A DNA stretch of 20,433 nucleotides, from NCBI GenBank assembly GCA_050618055.1, contig JBNLVK010000079.1:1-20433 (forward strand). The letters run 5' to 3'. Shown piece after piece: positions 20,366-20,433 of the stretch (within the stretch, counting starts at the first letter, position 1; each line of letters opens with the position of its first letter). The translations under genes and the position numbers were made by a program. The notes under the pieces are model-generated. The model was given only the letters and a program-made list of their open reading frames with translations, was not told where the DNA came from and ran no database searches. The stretch is from CALDCK01 sp050618055 (lineage in GTDB: Bacteria > Myxococcota_A > UBA9160 > SMWR01).

Positions 20366-20433
20366 GGGGGGCTCCTTCCGAGAGCGTCCGGACCGGGGTA
20401 GCGCCTGCCGACGGGGAGCGCCAGCGGAATCTG
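20366..20433 (-). other. Upstream region of the solute-binding gene, cut by the window edge
   Basis: These 68 bases contain the AAGGAG ribosome-binding site near 20375 and otherwise GC-rich sequence with no recognisable promoter boxes. Confidence 0.4.

Noticed and set aside
1..20433. CRISPR array, tRNA, rRNA, IS element or prophage genes
   Set aside because: I found no regularly spaced repeats, tRNA-like cloverleaf, transposase motif or terminal inverted repeats on reading through; a computational scan would settle this.
1..20433. Actinobacterial (mycobacterial) origin suggested by the P450/TetR/SDR/amidohydrolase content
   Set aside because: The PEP-CTERM and IPTL-CTERM-like tails and the BepA-type M48 lipoprotein indicate a Gram-negative diderm.

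Overview
The window is a very GC-rich (roughly 70% by eye, not counted), gene-dense stretch of a Gram-negative bacterial chromosome. Several features point to a diderm with envelope-sorting systems: a PEP-CTERM tail, a second protein with an IPTL-CTERM-like tail, three proteins with lipoprotein signal peptides, and a HupE/UreJ-type membrane protein. Rieske, P450, SDR and amidohydrolase genes sitting beside TetR regulators, frequent GTG starts and a sigma-54-like promoter would fit a deltaproteobacterial/Myxococcota-like or Binatota-like environmental lineage. That placement is inference; no rRNA or marker gene is present. I see no tRNA, rRNA, IS element, CRISPR array or phage gene.

Layout. 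(1) 1-798 (+): the end of a PEP-CTERM protein gene overlapping a gene for a secreted IPTL-CTERM-like protein. (2) 820-2702 (-): a lipase-like alpha/beta hydrolase translationally coupled to a HupE/UreJ-type membrane protein. (3) 2739-4985 (+): a ribbon-helix-helix/CxxC regulator with a tandem-repeat operator, coupled to an alpha/beta hydrolase and followed by a PlsC-type acyltransferase. (4) 5181-8685 (+): a 2OG-Fe(II) oxygenase, an HSL-type esterase and a sulfatase. (5) 8712-10642 (+): a TetR regulator whose near-perfect palindromic operator fills the -35/-10 spacer of its own promoter, coupled to a cytochrome P450. (6) 10639-17425: a divergent cluster around a second TetR. Leftwards run tetR, a Rieske oxygenase, amidohydrolase 1, an acetoacetate-decarboxylase-like protein and an FkbM-type methyltransferase that carries a lipoprotein signal. 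Rightwards run an SDR and amidohydrolase 2. (7) 17426-18039 (-): a small two-helix membrane protein behind a good sigma-54-like promoter, then a structured intergenic region. (8) 18040-20365 (-): an M48-like lipoprotein with an altered zinc motif, downstream of an orphan lipoprotein solute-binding protein.

How the parts may work together. Region 6 reads as a regulated catabolic module for a hydrophobic or cyclic substrate. A Rieske oxygenase (and perhaps the P450 next door) would oxidise the substrate, an SDR would oxidise or reduce an alcohol or ketone, and two amidohydrolase-2 enzymes plus an ADC-superfamily enzyme would carry out C-C cleavage, decarboxylation or hydration. The substrate cannot be read from sequence. 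The strongest candidates for something undescribed are the lipobox-bearing FkbM methyltransferase inside this operon, the sigma-54-controlled small membrane protein, the RHH-CxxC regulator with its 10-bp-period operator, and the M48-like protein with HEITN in place of HExxH.
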